Below, piece after piece: positions 5,832 through 7,187 of a stretch of DNA of 7,187 nucleotides (position 1 is the first letter of the stretch; every line of letters begins with the position of its first letter). Position numbers and translations under genes: made by a program. The notes below the pieces were generated by a model that was given only the letters and a program-made list of their open reading frames with translations, was not told the origin of the DNA and made no database searches. Origin of the DNA: Anaerolineae bacterium. GTDB taxonomy: Bacteria > Chloroflexota > Anaerolineae > Anaerolineales > Anaerolineaceae. The DNA lies in the NCBI GenBank assembly GCA_016213455.1, contig JACRAG010000116.1:1-7187 (forward strand). Direction: 5' to 3'.

Positions 5832-5864
5832 GCAATCGCCCCAGGCAATCGCATGTCCATTGCC
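5832..5864. repeat. Small direct and inverted repeats
   Basis: GCAATCGC occurs twice in direct orientation (5832-5839 and 5845-5852). GGCAAT (5844-5849) and ATTGCC (5859-5864) form a 6-bp hairpin with a 9-nt loop. They begin right after a perfect TATAAT hexamer (5826-5831) that lacks a recognisable -35 box. They may be a continuation of the interspersed repeat to the left or a small protein-binding site; neither can be shown. Confidence 0.4.
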
Positions 5865-5878
5865 AGATGCATTTCCTG

Positions 5879-5928
5879 CCCTTTTCCACTCCCCCGGCCC
5901 CCTCTCCGCGGCATTTGCCCCATCCCCC
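5879..5928 (-). other. G-rich run on the minus strand just after the kinase stop codon
   Basis: On the minus strand five G-runs follow the stop codon of the kinase: 5928-5924 (5 G), 5921-5918 (4 G), 5902-5898 (5 G), 5895-5891 (5 G) and 5881-5879 (3 G). Loops are 2, 15, 2 and 9 nt. A three-layer G-quadruplex is possible in the 3' part of the kinase transcript, though the 15-nt loop weakens it. No ordinary terminator hairpin with a T-tract is visible in this place. Confidence 0.3.
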
Positions 5929-5937
5929 TCTTATCGA

Positions 5938-7187
5938 TCAAATCCTAATCACGGCGCGGGTGCCGCCGCCGGGACGGGGACCCAGCTCCAGCGAAGCGCC
6001 GACGGCAGCCAGCATGGCTGAATGCAGGCGCAGTCCGCTGCCGCCCGGGTTGGCGGCTTCCCCGGCGGGTTCGGTGGTGCGCAGGCCCACCCCGTCGTCT
6101 TCCACGCTCAGGGTCAGCCCGCCGCCGCTCGACGCCAGGCACAGGCGCAGGCGCAGTGGACGCTGGGCGTCACCGCCGCGGGCATATTTGCGCGCATTGC
6201 GCAGCAGTTCGCGCACGGCAAAATAGACCACCTCGGCGGTGAAAGCCGGCAGCTCACGGGCGCGCGCCTCGGCGGCAGAGTCCACCTGCCAGTCCACGTC
6301 TTGAAAATCGCCGGCGAACTCGTTGTCCGCCAGCAGGCGCAGGGCGGCTGCCAGGCCGTCTTCAGCCAGGCGGGCGGGCGTGCCCGGCGAGACCGCGCGC
6401 AGCAGGTTGGAGATGCGCCGGTGGGCAGCCGAAAGGGTCTCCACGGCCTGTCGCGCTTCGGGCGAGGCGTTCGACAGCCCCGACAGGTAGAGGATGGAGG
6501 AGTGCAGCTCGGGCAGCACTTCATCGTGCAGCACGCGCCGGCTCTGGCCTTCCAGTACGCGGCTTTGCGCTACGCGCTGGCGCAGCAGTTCCAGCGACAG
6601 GCGCGCCAGCTCTGAACCGGCCTGCAAATCCAGCAGGCGTTCGCCGGCTGCCTGGGCTAGCTCAATCTCCTCTTCGCTGTACGGCCCGCCGCCGGTTTTT
6701 TCGTCCAAAAAGAGCGCGCCGGCCAATCCCTGCGCGGACCAGAGCGGCACCGCCCAGGCCAGGCGCGGGTGACCGGTGGGCAGGCAGCGCTGGACGCGGG
6801 TGAAGCGCGCCTGCCAGGGTTCCAGGTCAGGCAAAACCAGCCCGCTGCCGCGTGGATAGACCAGGGCGGGACCGGAGACAGCTGGCAGGCGCGTGGAGGG
6901 GATCAACGCGGCGGCGCGCGCGCCGAGGATGTCGGCGCATAGGGCTTCGAAGAGCTCGTCGGGAGGGCGCCCGCCTGACGCCGGCTGCCCGGCGATCTCG
7001 TTCACCAGGTTCTGGCTGGCGACGAAGGGGCGCAGCCGGCTGAGGAAGGATTCGCGGTCGGCGTAGGCGGTGAAGGAATACAGCACGGTGAAGGCGGCGA
7101 GCAGCGCGGTCGCCAGCAAAAAGCTGTACACCGGGCGCACCGACAGCGCCACGGCGAAGCCCGCCAGCCCGCCAAAGCCCAGCGCCA
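5938..7187 (-). CDS. GAF-domain sensor histidine kinase, C-terminal part; N-terminus beyond the window
   Basis: Two-component sensor that autophosphorylates on histidine. Residues are numbered from an in-frame GTG at 7152, but the frame stays open to the right edge (ALGFGGLAGFA precedes it) and no ribosome binding site is seen, so the real start is probably outside. In order: a membrane helix (about 8-30), a GAF-like sensory domain (about 64-178, ending in the typical GALFLDEKTGGGPYSEEEIEL), a coiled linker (180-205), the phosphoacceptor helix RRVLHDEVLPELHSSI with His209, and a GHKL ATPase domain: N box ELLRNARKYA (Glu315, Asn319), G1 box EDDGVGL (351-357), G2 box PGGSGLRLHSAM (369-380), ending TRAVIRI. 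The H-box is of the LHDxxxxxLH type near HisKA_3. All ATP-site residues look intact. No response regulator is in the window; one may lie upstream, beyond 7187. The ligand is unknown. Confidence 0.92.
   Translation of the reverse strand, partial: ALGFGGLAGFAVALSVRPVYSFLLATALLAAFTVLYSFTAYADRESFLSRLRPFVASQNLVNEIAGQPASGGRPPDELFEALCADILGARAAALIPSTRLPAVSGPALVYPRGSGLVLPDLEPWQARFTRVQRCLPTGHPRLAWAVPLWSAQGLAGALFLDEKTGGGPYSEEEIELAQAAGERLLDLQAGSELARLSLELLRQRVAQSRVLEGQSRRVLHDEVLPELHSSILYLSGLSNASPEARQAVETLSAAHRRISNLLRAVSPGTPARLAEDGLAAALRLLADNEFAGDFQDVDWQVDSAAEARARELPAFTAEVVYFAVRELLRNARKYARGGDAQRPLRLRLCLASSGGGLTLSVEDDGVGLRTTEPAGEAANPGGSGLRLHSAMLAAVGASLELGPRPGGGTRAVIRI

Larger units (their letters stand above)
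5591..5937. other. Non-coding, repeat-bearing gap between two minus-strand genes
   Basis: No frame here looks like a protein. From left to right it holds the upstream flank of the zinc-ribbon gene, an AT-rich part with the palindrome TTCTAGAA (5644-5651), an interspersed-type inverted repeat (5679-5789), a TATAAT hexamer (5826-5831), a set of small repeats (5832-5864) and a strand-asymmetric C-rich tract (5879-5928) next to the stop codon of the sensor kinase. I see no clear intrinsic terminator for the kinase. Confidence 0.7.

Noticed and set aside
6022..6615. Plus-strand frame opposite the sensor kinase
   Set aside because: Low-complexity Ala/Gly/Gln composition and no motif; the opposite strand carries intact H, N, G1 and G2 boxes.
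1..7187. A hidden multi-gene system such as defence, CRISPR, phage or biosynthetic cluster
   Set aside because: The genes lie in separate, alternating transcription units of ordinary families; no effector, nuclease, transposase, regularly spaced repeat or RNA gene was found, so nothing supports a joint system.

Overview
The window looks like chromosomal DNA of a high-GC, free-living bacterium. The best guess is a Chloroflexota (Anaerolineae-like) lineage. This rests on the style of the zinc-ribbon protein and the sensor kinase (an H-box reading HDEVLP), and on an interspersed repeat of the form GCGAGATTGCTTCG...CTCGCAATGAC. The assignment is inference; there is no rRNA or other marker gene.

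Layout. Positions 1-770 are visibly AT-rich compared with the rest. They hold the first 18 codons of a gene running off the left edge (minus strand), a doubtful 36-aa ORF, a 13-bp inverted repeat, and a plus-strand gene (358-769) that can only be read by changing frame about three times. From 784 on, the DNA is GC-rich and densely coding: a nucleoside phosphorylase (784-1548, minus) diverges from an aldo/keto reductase (1742-2785, plus). The reductase has a good sigma70-type promoter, a good ribosome binding site and a textbook terminator (2814-2853). Next come a 12-helix MFS transporter (2961-4235, plus) and, convergent with it, a soluble protein with two zinc ribbons (4268-5539, minus). A 398-bp non-coding stretch (5540-5937) carries an interspersed inverted repeat, small repeats and a G-rich minus strand. 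The window ends inside a GAF-domain sensor histidine kinase (5938 to past 7187, minus), whose N-terminus lies outside.

How the genes fit together. Nearly every gene is its own transcription unit: strands alternate and the junctions are divergent or convergent, so there is no operon that would tie the products into one pathway. The phosphorylase suggests nucleoside salvage, the reductase NADPH-dependent carbonyl reduction, the transporter small-molecule export or import, and the kinase signal input. None of these links is shown by the sequence. I see no defence system, phage module, CRISPR array or RNA gene. The points most worth a second look are the atypical phosphate site of the phosphorylase, the decayed gene with its inverted repeat at the AT-rich left end, and the repeat-rich gap before the kinase.
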